NCBI RefSeq assembly: GCF_004682055.1
Contig: NZ_QUZU01000001.1
Span: 434,001-498,000, forward strand
Length of the DNA: 64,000 nt
Origin: Pseudomonas kairouanensis
GTDB taxonomy: Bacteria; Pseudomonadota; Gammaproteobacteria; Pseudomonadales; Pseudomonadaceae
Direction of reading: 5' to 3'
Made by a program: the position numbers and the translations under genes. How positions within the stretch are numbered: position 1 is the stretch's first letter; every line of letters starts with the position of its first letter. Shown here piece after piece: positions 29,336 through 37,904 of this stretch. The notes beneath the pieces were generated by a model. The model made no database searches. It saw only the letters and a program-made list of their open reading frames with translations, and had not been told where the DNA came from.

Positions 29336-30043
29336 TTACTCATGCGTGAAGCGTGATGATTTCAGTATTCCGCCTACCAGATGAACCTTGGAAACGTCGT
29401 TTTGATCAAGGTGTAGAGGGCTGTGATCACGATTCACGCTATCAAAGCGGAAGATGCCGTCGCGCAGGTAGATGAACTCTTTGATCATTGATCGGCCGTC
29501 AAGGGTTTGCACCATGACTTCATCGCCAGTGACGTAGTTTTTATTGGGTTCAATGAGTACATATTCCCCGTTTTTTATGCGCGGATGCATGCTGTCACCC
29601 ATCACGCGAAGCCCGTAGGCATTGGGGTCATCGCTATAGATATGCAGATAGCCGTCGCCGTGGCCGGTGGGGAAGTCCAAAGCCTCAAAGTAGCCGTCAG
29701 CGCCCAGTTTTGCGGATCCAACCACGGGTACTACTCCTTCCTTCATGGCGCCGGCATGAAGGGTGGTGTGGCTTTCAGAGCCCCACAGCACCGGCTCATT
29801 TTCAGTCGGCCCTTCTTGCGATGCCACAAGCTGGCTGCCTTCAATGCCCTCCAGCAAATCTGATAGCGAGACTCCCAGGGCAGGGGCGATCAATTGAAGA
29901 TCCGGAATGCTCGGTTTTCTGAGATCACTCTCATAGTTACCGATACGAGATTGAGATTCCCAGCCACAAGCCTGAGCAAGCTTCTTTTGGCTGAGTCGTT
30001 TCTGTTTTCTGATCCGCTGAATGCGGGAACCTAAAGTATCCAT
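29336..30043 (-). CDS. cI: CI-like phage repressor with S24 self-cleavage domain
   Basis: 235 residues. An N-terminal HTH (LSQKKLAQACGW..SRIGNYESDLRKPS) is followed by a LexA/CI-type peptidase domain with Ser in GDSMHPRI and Lys in GRSMIKEF. This class is cleaved on RecA activation, giving induction by DNA damage. Operator half-sites lie on both sides of the gene. Confidence 0.92.
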   Translation of the reverse strand: MDTLGSRIQRIRKQKRLSQKKLAQACGWESQSRIGNYESDLRKPSIPDLQLIAPALGVSLSDLLEGIEGSQLVASQEGPTENEPVLWGSESHTTLHAGAMKEGVVPVVGSAKLGADGYFEALDFPTGHGDGYLHIYSDDPNAYGLRVMGDSMHPRIKNGEYVLIEPNKNYVTGDEVMVQTLDGRSMIKEFIYLRDGIFRFDSVNRDHSPLHLDQNDVSKVHLVGGILKSSRFTHE

Positions 30044-30052
30044 GGTGATTTT

Positions 30053-30111
30053 TTATCACGTAATGAAATGTTTTTTTCTCACTTATCGTGTTGAAATAAT
30101 CACGAACCGTG
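30053..30111. promoter_or_regulatory. Right operator region between cI and cro
   Basis: Half-sites TTATCACG (30053), CGTG (30087) and CACG-AAC-CGTG (30101-30111). The CGTG-N10-CACG and CACG-N3-CGTG arrangements are palindromes. Holds the divergent promoters. Confidence 0.65.
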
Positions 30112-30145
30112 TTTAGAGTGTGCGTAGTCAAAAGGAGCTGAGTAC

Positions 30146-30370
30146 ATGAACCGAATCGGCTGCATCCGTAAGGAGGCGCAGATCAAACAGCGGGATCTTC
30201 GGGAGGTCCTTGGGTGGACCCAGGCTCGGCTAAGTAACTACGAGTCTGGCCACCGGATGCCAGGTCTGAGCGAGTGCCGTGCGATTACAGCCGCGTTGAA
30301 CCAACTTGGCGCTACTTGCACGCTTGATGATGTTTTTCCTCCCGAGTCGGATATTCAAAAAGCGGCATAG
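30146..30370 (+). CDS. Cro-like HTH regulator
   Basis: 74 residues. The HTH QRDLREVLGWTQARLSNYES is of the XRE type. Divergent from cI with the operators between. Likely blocks cI synthesis during lytic growth. Confidence 0.85.
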   Translation: MNRIGCIRKEAQIKQRDLREVLGWTQARLSNYESGHRMPGLSECRAITAALNQLGATCTLDDVFPPESDIQKAA

Positions 30371-30695
30371 AAAAAAGGCGACCCAAGGGCCGCCCAGTTC
30401 CTCCCGGCACACACCACCACAGTGCTGTCGGGTCGCGACGAAGGTAGGAGGGCACACCACATGCAAACCACCTCCCTTTATCGCGCTGCCAAGACACGGA
30501 TGTCTTGGGTTGCTGCCTTTTCCACCACAGATTAGGCAGCTGTTGCGCCAGAGGTGAACAACGGATTGTTCGCCTCGGCACGGTGCCGGTTGCGATCCCT
30601 AAGATCTGGCCGGCGTTTGGGCCCTTTCAAGCCACGCGGCAAATGTATCACCACTGCATGTCGCGGGGCACTGGCAACTTTGTAGGATTAATGCC
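30371..30695. other. Gap of 325 bp with only mini-frames
   Basis: Holds two very short frames (24 codons from 30462 and 43 codons from a GTG near 30556) with no support, and dispersed inverted repeats such as AAGACA..TGTCTT near 30491. May carry a terminator or antiterminator site for the rightward transcript; nothing can be named. Confidence 0.35.
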
Positions 30696-31214
30696 ATGAG
30701 CCGAGTAGCTTTAAGCTGTGTTGACCGAGCGCAAAGGGAAGTTCTGACGCTCGAATTAGCTCTGTACCACGCCGCACGGGACTATCCGGGCGGTGCCGCA
30801 GCAATCGCCGCCACAACCGGTCGAAACGCCACTACGTTGCAGCACAAGTTGTCTCCCACCCATCCCTCACACACCGTCAACATCCAAGAGTTCGGCGAGA
30901 TCCTGGAGCTGACCAAGGATCGCCGTATTCTCGATGCGGTACATGCCTTGGTCGGCGACACGACTTGGCAGGAGCTGGCGGAAACCTATACCAGCGATAT
31001 GCCCGAAACGCTTACCACCGGGATTGCCTCGTACTTCCGGCAGGTGGCTGACTTGGCTGATACCTGGGCCAAGAGCATTGGCGACGGTGTTGTGAGTGAT
31101 CAGGAACTGGCCGAGATTCGCCTGCAGGTGTTTCGCGGCATTCAGGGGCTGCTGGGGATGTTCAATCGCGCCAAATACGTCAACCAGACAACTCGGGGGA
31201 CGGACCGTGGCTGA
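30696..31214 (+). CDS. CII-like/YmfL-type phage regulatory protein
   Basis: 172 residues. ALYHAARDYPGGAAAIAATTGRN is the start typical of the P2/phage CII regulatory family, with a helix-turn-helix that follows. Probably acts on the lysogeny decision or the integrase promoter. Confidence 0.75.
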   Translation: MSRVALSCVDRAQREVLTLELALYHAARDYPGGAAAIAATTGRNATTLQHKLSPTHPSHTVNIQEFGEILELTKDRRILDAVHALVGDTTWQELAETYTSDMPETLTTGIASYFRQVADLADTWAKSIGDGVVSDQELAEIRLQVFRGIQGLLGMFNRAKYVNQTTRGTDRG

Positions 31215-31434
31215 TATCGCTGACTTTGCAAATGACCTGGTGCAAGAGCGTCTGGATCAGGCGCTTGCCGCACGCAATGCCAATAAACCGGCCATTGCCC
31301 CGCATTCATTTATGTTCTGTGAAGGGTGTGAGACGCCAATCCCATTGGAGCGCCGCGTTGCTATCCCTGGCTGCACACAGTGTGTGACTTGCCAAACCAT
31401 CGACGAAGCCAGGAAGGCCCGCCATGCTCGATGA
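31207..31434 (+). CDS. TraR/DksA-type zinc finger protein
   Basis: 75 residues from GTG. Four Cys in CEGC-x16-CVTC form the zinc finger. TraR-like proteins bind the RNA polymerase secondary channel without ppGpp. Overlaps neighbours at both ends (8 and 11 bp). Confidence 0.8.
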   Translation: MADIADFANDLVQERLDQALAARNANKPAIAPHSFMFCEGCETPIPLERRVAIPGCTQCVTCQTIDEARKARHAR

Positions 31435-33643
31435 GGTATTGAATCAGTTCGCCGACTACGGCCTCGAACCCACCCAACCCCTGACCTTCAGCAAACTCAC
31501 CCGCTGCAAAACCACCCAGGACAAGGGCAAGGAAAAAAACGGCTGGTACGTCATCCACGAACATCGCACCGAAAAAAACGAGACGCTGATCTTCGGCAGC
31601 TTCGGTGACTGGCGCTCCGGCGATACCCAAAAGATCAAGGTCAAGGCCGGGCGCATGAGCCCCGAAGAGCGTGAAGTCATGCGCGCTCGGCAGGAGGACG
31701 CCAAGCGCAGAGCCGCCGAGATCGCGGCCAACGCATCACGCCGTGCGGCCAACCGTGCTGCGGGACTGTTCAAGCGCATGCCCGAAAAGGGCAAGAGCGC
31801 GTACCTGGATCGAAAGCAGATCGTTGGCTTCAAGGTTCGCTATGCGCCCCGTACCGGCGCTTTTTTAGTGCCCATGTGCAACGTGCGCGACCAGATCGTC
31901 GGCCTGCAGGTGATCTTCCCAGCCAAGCAAGAGGACACCGGGCGTGACAAGGCCTACTGGCCCTACGGCATGTCGAAAGAGGGCGCCTTCCACCTGATCG
32001 GCCCGCACCCTGAACCCGGCGAGCCGGTGCTGGTGTGTGAGGGCTACGCCACGGGCGCAAGCCTGCACATGGCGACTTCGCTCACCGTCGCCATCGCCTT
32101 CGATGCGGGCAACCTGCTGCCGGTCTCCAAGGCTATGCGCGAACGCTTCCCCGGCTGCCCCCTGATCATCTGCCGCGATGACGACTGGAAGACCAAACGC
32201 CCCAACGGTGACGCCTGGAACCCAGGCGAAGAGAAGGCTGCCAACGCAGCGCTGGTCGTCGGCGGTCAAGTGGTCGCCCCGGTGTTCTCCGGCGAGCGCG
32301 AGATCAAGTGGACCGACTTCAACGACCTGCACGTCGCCGAGGGTTTGGAGGCCGTCCGCCGTCAGGTGCTGGCAGTGGTCAAGCCTCCTGCAGCTGGTGG
32401 TTGGAAAGACCAACTCGCACGCACCGAAAACGGCTCACTGATCGCGCACATGCAAAACGTCGAGTTGATCCTGGGCAACGACGAACGCTGGGCCGGTGTC
32501 ATCGGTTACAGCGTGTTCAGCTCCAAGATCGTCAAGCTGCGGTCTGCGCCCTTCGGTGGCGGTGCCGGCGATTGGGCCGACATCGATGACATGCGAGTGA
32601 TGAAGTGGCTCGCGCAGCAGTACAACCTGCGGGTCAAAGCCTCCCATGTGATCGAGGCGGTCAGCGTGGTTGCCCACGACCACGCCTTCCACCCGGTGCG
32701 CGAGTACCTGGAGAAGCTGGAATGGGACCGCGTGCCCCGTATCGAAACGTGGCTAACAGACGTGCTGGGCGTCAATGCCAGCGAGTACTCGGCCAAGGTC
32801 GGCAAGCGCTGGCTGATCTCTGCGGTCTCACGGGTGATGCGTCCAGGCTGCAAGGCCGACTCGGTGATGATCCTCGAAGGCGGGCAGGGCGCCGGTAAGT
32901 CCACGGCGATGGGCGTCCTCGGCGGCGAGTGGTTCATGGACACGCCTTTTGCCCTCGGCGACAAGGACAGCTTTCAGGCGATTCGCGGCAAGTGGATTGT
33001 CGAGCTGGGCGAGTTGGACAGCTTCAACAAGGCCGAAAGTACCAAGGCCAAGCAGTTCTTCTCCGCGTCCACCGACACCTACCGCGAGAGCTACGGCCGC
33101 AGAACGAACGACGTGCCACGCCAGTGTGTTTTCGTGGGCACCACCAACCAAGAGGAGTACCTCAAGGACGCTACGGGCAACCGCCGTTACTGGCCGGTGT
33201 TCTGTAACAAGGTCGACCTGGAGCAACTGCGCGAGATCCGCGACCAGCTATGGGCCGAGGCGCTGTTCTGTTTTGACGCGGGTGATATCTGGTGGGTGAC
33301 CAAGGATGAGTCCTGGATGTTTGCTGAGGCCCAGGACGAACGCTTCGTGGTGGACGAATGGGAGGGACCAATCCTGAGCTGGTTGGAGGAGTCGCAGCTC
33401 GGTGAAACCGCCACGGGCAACGAGATCCTGACGCAGGCGCTCAAGCTGGACTTCGGCCATTGGGGCAAACCTGAGCAGATGCGTGTCGGCGCGATCATGC
33501 ACCGGCTGGGTTGGCGGAAAAAGCGCATGCCCGCGTTGGCAAAGAGTGGGGTGCGGCCTTGGTCCTACCAGAAACCCGCGACATGGGGGCGCACGTCGGC
33601 ATTGCAGCAGGCGGTGATCGAGGAGCCATGCTTCGATGATTAA
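31424..33643 (+). CDS. Phage replication primase-helicase (TOPRIM plus VapE/VirE-like ATPase)
   Basis: 739 residues. The N-terminal part has a TOPRIM-like core (VLVCEGYATGASLHMAT, later FDAGN and ICRDDD). The C-terminal part is a VirE/VapE-family helicase with Walker A GGQGAGKST and following LGELDSF and VGTTNQEEYL motifs. Probably starts phage DNA replication. No other replication gene is present. Confidence 0.88.
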   Translation: MLDEVLNQFADYGLEPTQPLTFSKLTRCKTTQDKGKEKNGWYVIHEHRTEKNETLIFGSFGDWRSGDTQKIKVKAGRMSPEEREVMRARQEDAKRRAAEIAANASRRAANRAAGLFKRMPEKGKSAYLDRKQIVGFKVRYAPRTGAFLVPMCNVRDQIVGLQVIFPAKQEDTGRDKAYWPYGMSKEGAFHLIGPHPEPGEPVLVCEGYATGASLHMATSLTVAIAFDAGNLLPVSKAMRERFPGCPLIICRDDDWKTKRPNGDAWNPGEEKAANAALVVGGQVVAPVFSGEREIKWTDFNDLHVAEGLEAVRRQVLAVVKPPAAGGWKDQLARTENGSLIAHMQNVELILGNDERWAGVIGYSVFSSKIVKLRSAPFGGGAGDWADIDDMRVMKWLAQQYNLRVKASHVIEAVSVVAHDHAFHPVREYLEKLEWDRVPRIETWLTDVLGVNASEYSAKVGKRWLISAVSRVMRPGCKADSVMILEGGQGAGKSTAMGVLGGEWFMDTPFALGDKDSFQAIRGKWIVELGELDSFNKAESTKAKQFFSASTDTYRESYGRRTNDVPRQCVFVGTTNQEEYLKDATGNRRYWPVFCNKVDLEQLREIRDQLWAEALFCFDAGDIWWVTKDESWMFAEAQDERFVVDEWEGPILSWLEESQLGETATGNEILTQALKLDFGHWGKPEQMRVGAIMHRLGWRKKRMPALAKSGVRPWSYQKPATWGRTSALQQAVIEEPCFDD

Positions 33644-34001
33644 GCGAATCGACGAGATGCTCAAACTATGGGCGCAGGATCTGCACTCGCCGGTGCCGGA
33701 AAATGCAGGCGGACCAAGCGGCGGCAACATGATCGCCATGCTGATGGAGTGCAAGGGCGAGTTGATACGTGGCACTCGTGGCAGTCGGGTGTTGCTTGAT
33801 GAGTCGGCCGATATCGAGCTGATCGTCAACAAGCACTTGCCGCCGCAGCTGTCCGTCATCGTGCGCGAGCACTACTGCAACCACGAAAGCTTCCTCTCGC
33901 AGAAGATGCTGTATTGCGGTTGCAGTGCGCCGACCTATTACCGGCGCCTCCACGAAGCCCACGTCTCAATCGACGGCATGCTGATGGGGAAGGCTGCATG
34001 A
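33636..34001 (+). CDS. Probable Q-like antiterminator (PA0613-type)
   Basis: 121 residues. The helical region HLPPQLSVIVREHYCNHESF followed by CGCSAPTYYRRLHEAH resembles the sigma-70 region 4-like fold of small phage late regulators. Its place, last early gene before the holin and terminase, supports a role in late gene control. Function inferred. Confidence 0.6.
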   Translation: MIKRIDEMLKLWAQDLHSPVPENAGGPSGGNMIAMLMECKGELIRGTRGSRVLLDESADIELIVNKHLPPQLSVIVREHYCNHESFLSQKMLYCGCSAPTYYRRLHEAHVSIDGMLMGKAA

Positions 34002-34321
34002 CCCTTGGCATCACTGCGCGTGCCTCTGTCCTACTGTCTGCCCTTGTCCGACTGCCATTCAGCGCAGTTGGACAGGCGCAGGCCGCGCCGTTGTTGACCT
34101 GTCCTACTGTCCAACCTTCACCCGCCCCACGCACACATGAGCATAGCGGGCACGTATTCGCGCCCATGGCGCGCACGCGTGCTTTTAACTTTCTCTCTAT
34201 ACACAAGAGAATATTAAAAAAGGTAGGACAGTGGGGCAGAGCCCCGTATTCAGGCGCCTGTAGCTGTCCTACTTCGATCCAGAATAGTGGGACAGGTCAG
34301 ACAGGGCACCAGAAGCGATAG
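33998..34321 (+). CDS. Doubtful low-complexity frame coupled to the Q-like gene
   Basis: 107 residues from an ATG that overlaps the previous stop (ATGA). The composition is odd, and the frame is built over repeats of TGTCCTAC/GTAGGACA. It may be non-coding. Kept only because of the tight overlap. Confidence 0.25.
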   Translation: MTLGITARASVLLSALVRLPFSAVGQAQAAPLLTCPTVQPSPAPRTHEHSGHVFAPMARTRAFNFLSIHKRILKKVGQWGRAPYSGACSCPTSIQNSGTGQTGHQKR

Positions 34322-34528
34322 CCGATTGAATGCGTTGTCCCTGCGTTGCACCTGCGTCATACCTGTATTGCACCTGTATTGCGCCATGGCATTAAAACCT
34401 GCTTGCTGCCATGATATTCCACCTGTAAAAAGTACCCATCTTCGATAGGTGCGACCGCAAGCAGCGGGACACACCACCACACTGAACCCGGCCATTGCGC
34501 CGGGTTTTTGCGTTTATGGGGTAGGGCG
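34002..34528. other. Repeat-rich region before the holin
   Basis: Contains TGTCC(T/G)AC or its complement several times (34026-34300) and then TTGCACCTG repeated near 34346 and 34367 with related ACCTGTATTG copies. Could be a late promoter/antiterminator loading site. Ends in a hairpin at 34485-34509 just before the holin. Confidence 0.4.
34485..34509 (+). terminator. Intra-operon hairpin before the holin gene
   Basis: AACCCGGC-CATTGC-GCCGGGTT plus T-run, followed by GCGTTTATGGGGT and the holin start 20 nt later. One of several alike modules in the late region. Confidence 0.65.
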
Positions 34529-34873
34529 ATGACGAACGAGCAGCAAGCGCTTATTGAGATGCCGATCTGGATGGTGATCGTACTGTCCCTGGTCGGCGGG
34601 ATTTCGGGCGAGGCATGGCGGGCCGACAAGGCAGGGGTGAGCGGCTGGTCCTTGGTGCGCCGCTTGCTGCTGCGGTCCGGGGCCTGCGTGGTCTGCGGGC
34701 TTTCCACCATGATGTTGTTGCACGCCTCGGGCATGTCGGTCCTGGCGGCGGGGAGCATCGGCTGCCTTACCGCGATGGCCGGCGCCGATGTCGCCATCGG
34801 CCTGTACGAACGCTGGGCCGCCAAGCGGTTGGGCGTGTGCGACGTGCCACCCTCGGGCAATGGTCGGGCGTGA
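34529..34873 (+). CDS. Phage holin
   Basis: 114 residues with three hydrophobic segments (PIWMVIVLSLVGGISG, GACVVCGLSTMMLL, VLAAGSIGCLTAMAG) and a polar C-terminus, the usual holin layout. Forms inner-membrane holes timed for lysis. It is far from the endolysin (55233), so lysis genes are split. Confidence 0.8.
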   Translation: MTNEQQALIEMPIWMVIVLSLVGGISGEAWRADKAGVSGWSLVRRLLLRSGACVVCGLSTMMLLHASGMSVLAAGSIGCLTAMAGADVAIGLYERWAAKRLGVCDVPPSGNGRA

Positions 34874-35069
34874 TGGGCTGGAGGCCACGGAATACGTGAC
34901 TTGCACCAAAATGAAGCACCCAAAGGTCGCCGGGGACCCTGGCGAAATTCGAGGGGCACGGGGCATGAAACCCGCGGGAAAGCGTTAGCGGGTGGGCTGC
35001 CAGCTTACTGAAATTCAATCCATTGAAATTGAAAGGTTTCCATTGAAAAGCCGTTGAAAAGGAGGGCTT
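34874..35069. other. Possible cos region upstream of the terminase genes
   Basis: 196 bp without a gene. Contains the imperfect palindrome CGCCGGGGACCCTGGCG (34931-34947) and ATTGAAA repeats (35021-35057). Lambda-type terminases cut at cos just before the small subunit gene, so the site may lie here. Confidence 0.35.
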
Positions 35070-35666
35070 ATGACGGATCCACTGTTCCTGTCTAAAAGCG
35101 CTTTCGCGGTTCGCATCGGCAGGACGCCGAGTTACATCACCTGGCTCAAAGGCAACAACCGCCTGGTGCTGTCGCCGGACGGCAAGATGGTCGACGTGCT
35201 GGCAACCGAAGCGCTGATCCTCGAAACCGCCGACCCGAGCAAGGCCGCTGTCGCGGCTCGCCACCAGCAAGATCGGCTCCAGCGTGACGTTTACAGCCAA
35301 CTGTCCCCCCTGGTCGAGCCGACTAACACGGCTGCGCCGCAGCAGCCAATCTCCGGTAAGGGCCACGACTTCCAGAAGGCTCGCGCCATGCGCGAACACA
35401 ACCTGGCGCAACTGGCCGAGATCGAGTTGCACAAGGCACAGGGCTCGCTGGTTGCCAGGGATGCTGTGGAGCTAGGGGCCTACAACGCGGGGCGCCATCT
35501 GCGCGATCAGCTGTTCGGCCTGCTGCCTCAGCTGTCCCACAAGCTGGCTGTCATGACCGACCCCTGGGACATCGAAAAACACCTGACGGCGACACTCCGT
35601 AAATCACTGGAAGAGGCTGAGCGCATGTCCTCGTCCGACCTTGAACGAGCGATGACAGCGAGCTGA
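35070..35666 (+). CDS. Terminase small subunit (Nu1-like)
   Basis: 198 residues. N-terminal DNA-binding part (LSKSAFAVRIGRTPSYITWL) and C-terminal helix rich in Glu that would bind the large subunit. A strong GGAGG site precedes the ATG. Two bases before the large subunit gene. Confidence 0.82.
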   Translation: MTDPLFLSKSAFAVRIGRTPSYITWLKGNNRLVLSPDGKMVDVLATEALILETADPSKAAVAARHQQDRLQRDVYSQLSPLVEPTNTAAPQQPISGKGHDFQKARAMREHNLAQLAEIELHKAQGSLVARDAVELGAYNAGRHLRDQLFGLLPQLSHKLAVMTDPWDIEKHLTATLRKSLEEAERMSSSDLERAMTAS

Positions 35667-35668
35667 CT

Positions 35669-37696
35669 ATGAACACGGAATTCCCTGACGGTGACCGTGC
35701 GTACCGTGAGTCGTATTTCCGTGGGCTACGTCCTGACCCAGACCTCTGGATCGACGAGTGGGCCGACGAGTACATGCGCATCCCGCGAGACACGGGTGCC
35801 CCTGAGCCCGGTCAGTACCGCACGGACCGCACGCCCTACGCTCGCGAACCCATGCGCTGCCTGTCACCGGCGCATCCTTGCCGGCGGGTCATCACCATGG
35901 TGGCTTCGCAGCTGATGAAGACCCAGATCGCCTTGAACTGGATGGGCGGCCTGATCCACATGGCGCCGTCCAACATCCTAGCGCTGCTGCCGAGCCTGGG
36001 CCTGTCCAAGCGGGTTTCCGGGCGGATCAGCAAGACCATCAAGGCCACTCCGGAACTGGCAAAGCGTGTCGCAGCAAGCCGCTCGCGGGATGCCCGCAAC
36101 ACCATGGACACCAAGGAGTTCGAGGGAGGCTCGCTGTACGTGACCACGGCAGGCTCGGCGGCGAACTTGTCCGAGCTGTCGGCACGCTATATCTACGGCG
36201 ATGAGGTCGACCGCTGGGAAAACGATGTGGGCCAGGAAGGTGACCCCATCGTGCTGGCAGAAACGCGGGCAACCAACTTTGGCCGCAACGCGAAGATCTA
36301 CTTCTCCAGCTCGCCGACGATCAAGGGCGCCTCGCGGATCGCGGACTTGTTCGAGTCCAGCGACCAGCGTTACTACTACGTGCCATGCCCGACCTGCGGC
36401 CATATGCAGGTGCTGGAGTGGGAGCGGCTGCTCTACAGCAAGGACTACAGCACGGTGCACTACCAGTGCGCCGCGCCTGAGTGCGACGTGCTGATCGAGG
36501 AACACCACAAGAGCGACATGCTCGCCCGTGGCGAATGGCGTGCCCATGGCAGCGGCGACGGCAAGACGGTGGGCTTTCACCTCAACGCGCTGTACTCGCC
36601 GATTGGCTGGAAGGACTGGGCCTCGCTGGCCGAGGAGTTCGAGGAGGCCAAGAAGGCCCAGGCCAAGGGCGACATGGGTCTGATGCAGGTGTTCTATAAC
36701 ACCCGTCTCGCCAAGGTTTGGGACAGCGCGCAAGAGCAAACCAAGGCCGAGGTGTTGATCGCTCGGGCACGGCTGGCGACCTACACCCTTGGCAGTATGC
36801 CGGTGGGCGTGCTGATGCTGACCGGCGCCGTCGACGTCCAGGCCAACCGCCTGGAGCTGATGGTGATGGGCTTCGGCGTCGGCATGGAGCGTTGGGTAGT
36901 CGACCACCAGGTGATCTGGGGCGACCCTGCGGATGAACGCACCTGGGCGGTGTTGGACGAAAAGCTCAAGGTTCGCTACCGGCATCCGTGCGGTGTGGCC
37001 TTGGCGATCCTGGCGACGGGTGTCGACTCCGGTGGTCACCACACCGACGAGGTCTACCAGTTTTGCCGCGTGCGGCGCTGGCGCAGCATCTTCGCCATCA
37101 AGGGCGCGAGCAAGCCCGGCAGACCGGTGATCGCTCAGCGGCCGTCGATGGTCGACGTGACCTGGAAGGGCCAGACCGAACGCGGCGGCGCCGAGCTGTG
37201 GTTTGTCGGCACCGACACCGCGAAGGACTGGATCTACAACCGCTACGCCTTCGAGGACGGCCCCGGCGCGCTGCACTTTGCCAACGACCTGCCGGACGAG
37301 TTCTTCGCCCAGTGCGTGGCCGAGCGCAAGGTCGCCCGATACGTCAAAGGCTACAAACGCATCGAGTGGGTCAAGGGCAAGGCTGAACGCAACGAGGCGC
37401 TCGACCTGATGGTGTACTGCTTGGCGATGGCGCATTACCTCGGCATCAACCGCTACCAGGAACATGACTGGGAGCGGGTACGGCAAGCGCTGGCGCAGTC
37501 CGGGTTGTTCGACGATGCATTGGGCGTCAAGCCTGTGCAGGGCGAGCGTGTGGATGTTGATGAAACACCGGCACCGGTCGTGGCACGTCAGGCGCTTCCT
37601 GCTGCACCACCAGCTGCTGCCCCCGTCGCCCAACCGCGACCCGCCGCACCCCCACAACGCCGCAGCTCCACCAGCGGTTACTTGAAGAGACGCTGA
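35669..37696 (+). CDS. Terminase large subunit, lambda GpA family
   Basis: 675 residues. Packaging ATPase with Walker A-like ASQLMKTQ and Walker B YIYGDEVDRW, and a nuclease part beginning with TGAVDVQANRLEL. A CxxC pair (PCPTCGH and CAAPEC) is as in GpA proteins. The Pro/Ala-rich tail is the portal-binding end. Uses cos-type cutting by family. Confidence 0.93.
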   Translation: MNTEFPDGDRAYRESYFRGLRPDPDLWIDEWADEYMRIPRDTGAPEPGQYRTDRTPYAREPMRCLSPAHPCRRVITMVASQLMKTQIALNWMGGLIHMAPSNILALLPSLGLSKRVSGRISKTIKATPELAKRVAASRSRDARNTMDTKEFEGGSLYVTTAGSAANLSELSARYIYGDEVDRWENDVGQEGDPIVLAETRATNFGRNAKIYFSSSPTIKGASRIADLFESSDQRYYYVPCPTCGHMQVLEWERLLYSKDYSTVHYQCAAPECDVLIEEHHKSDMLARGEWRAHGSGDGKTVGFHLNALYSPIGWKDWASLAEEFEEAKKAQAKGDMGLMQVFYNTRLAKVWDSAQEQTKAEVLIARARLATYTLGSMPVGVLMLTGAVDVQANRLELMVMGFGVGMERWVVDHQVIWGDPADERTWAVLDEKLKVRYRHPCGVALAILATGVDSGGHHTDEVYQFCRVRRWRSIFAIKGASKPGRPVIAQRPSMVDVTWKGQTERGGAELWFVGTDTAKDWIYNRYAFEDGPGALHFANDLPDEFFAQCVAERKVARYVKGYKRIEWVKGKAERNEALDLMVYCLAMAHYLGINRYQEHDWERVRQALAQSGLFDDALGVKPVQGERVDVDETPAPVVARQALPAAPPAAAPVAQPRPAAPPQRRSSTSGYLKRR

Positions 37697-37697
37697 T

Positions 37698-37904
37698 ATG
37701 TCGTTTACCCCGAAGCACCTCGAAGCCATCGAGCGCGCCATTGCACGCGGTGAAAAGACCGTGCGCTACACCGACCGCACCGTGGAATACCGCTCCATCG
37801 ACGAACTGCTCAAGGCCCGTGACGAGATCCGCACCTCACTGAGCCAAGCCGCCGGGCCGCGCTCTCGCGTGGTTCGGCTCACCCACGGAGGCAAGGGAAT
37901 CTAA
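37698..37904 (+). CDS. Head-tail joining protein gpW family
   Basis: 68 residues, helical, KHLEAIERAIARGEKTVRYTD then YRSIDELLKARDEI, as in the lambda gpW fold (given in parts). One-base overlap with the portal gene. Confidence 0.8.
   Translation: MSFTPKHLEAIERAIARGEKTVRYTDRTVEYRSIDELLKARDEIRTSLSQAAGPRSRVVRLTHGGKGI

Noticed and set aside
35978..37741. 587-codon frame antisense to the terminase
   Set aside because: Terminase is clear on the plus strand; antisense product is His/Val-rich without domain.
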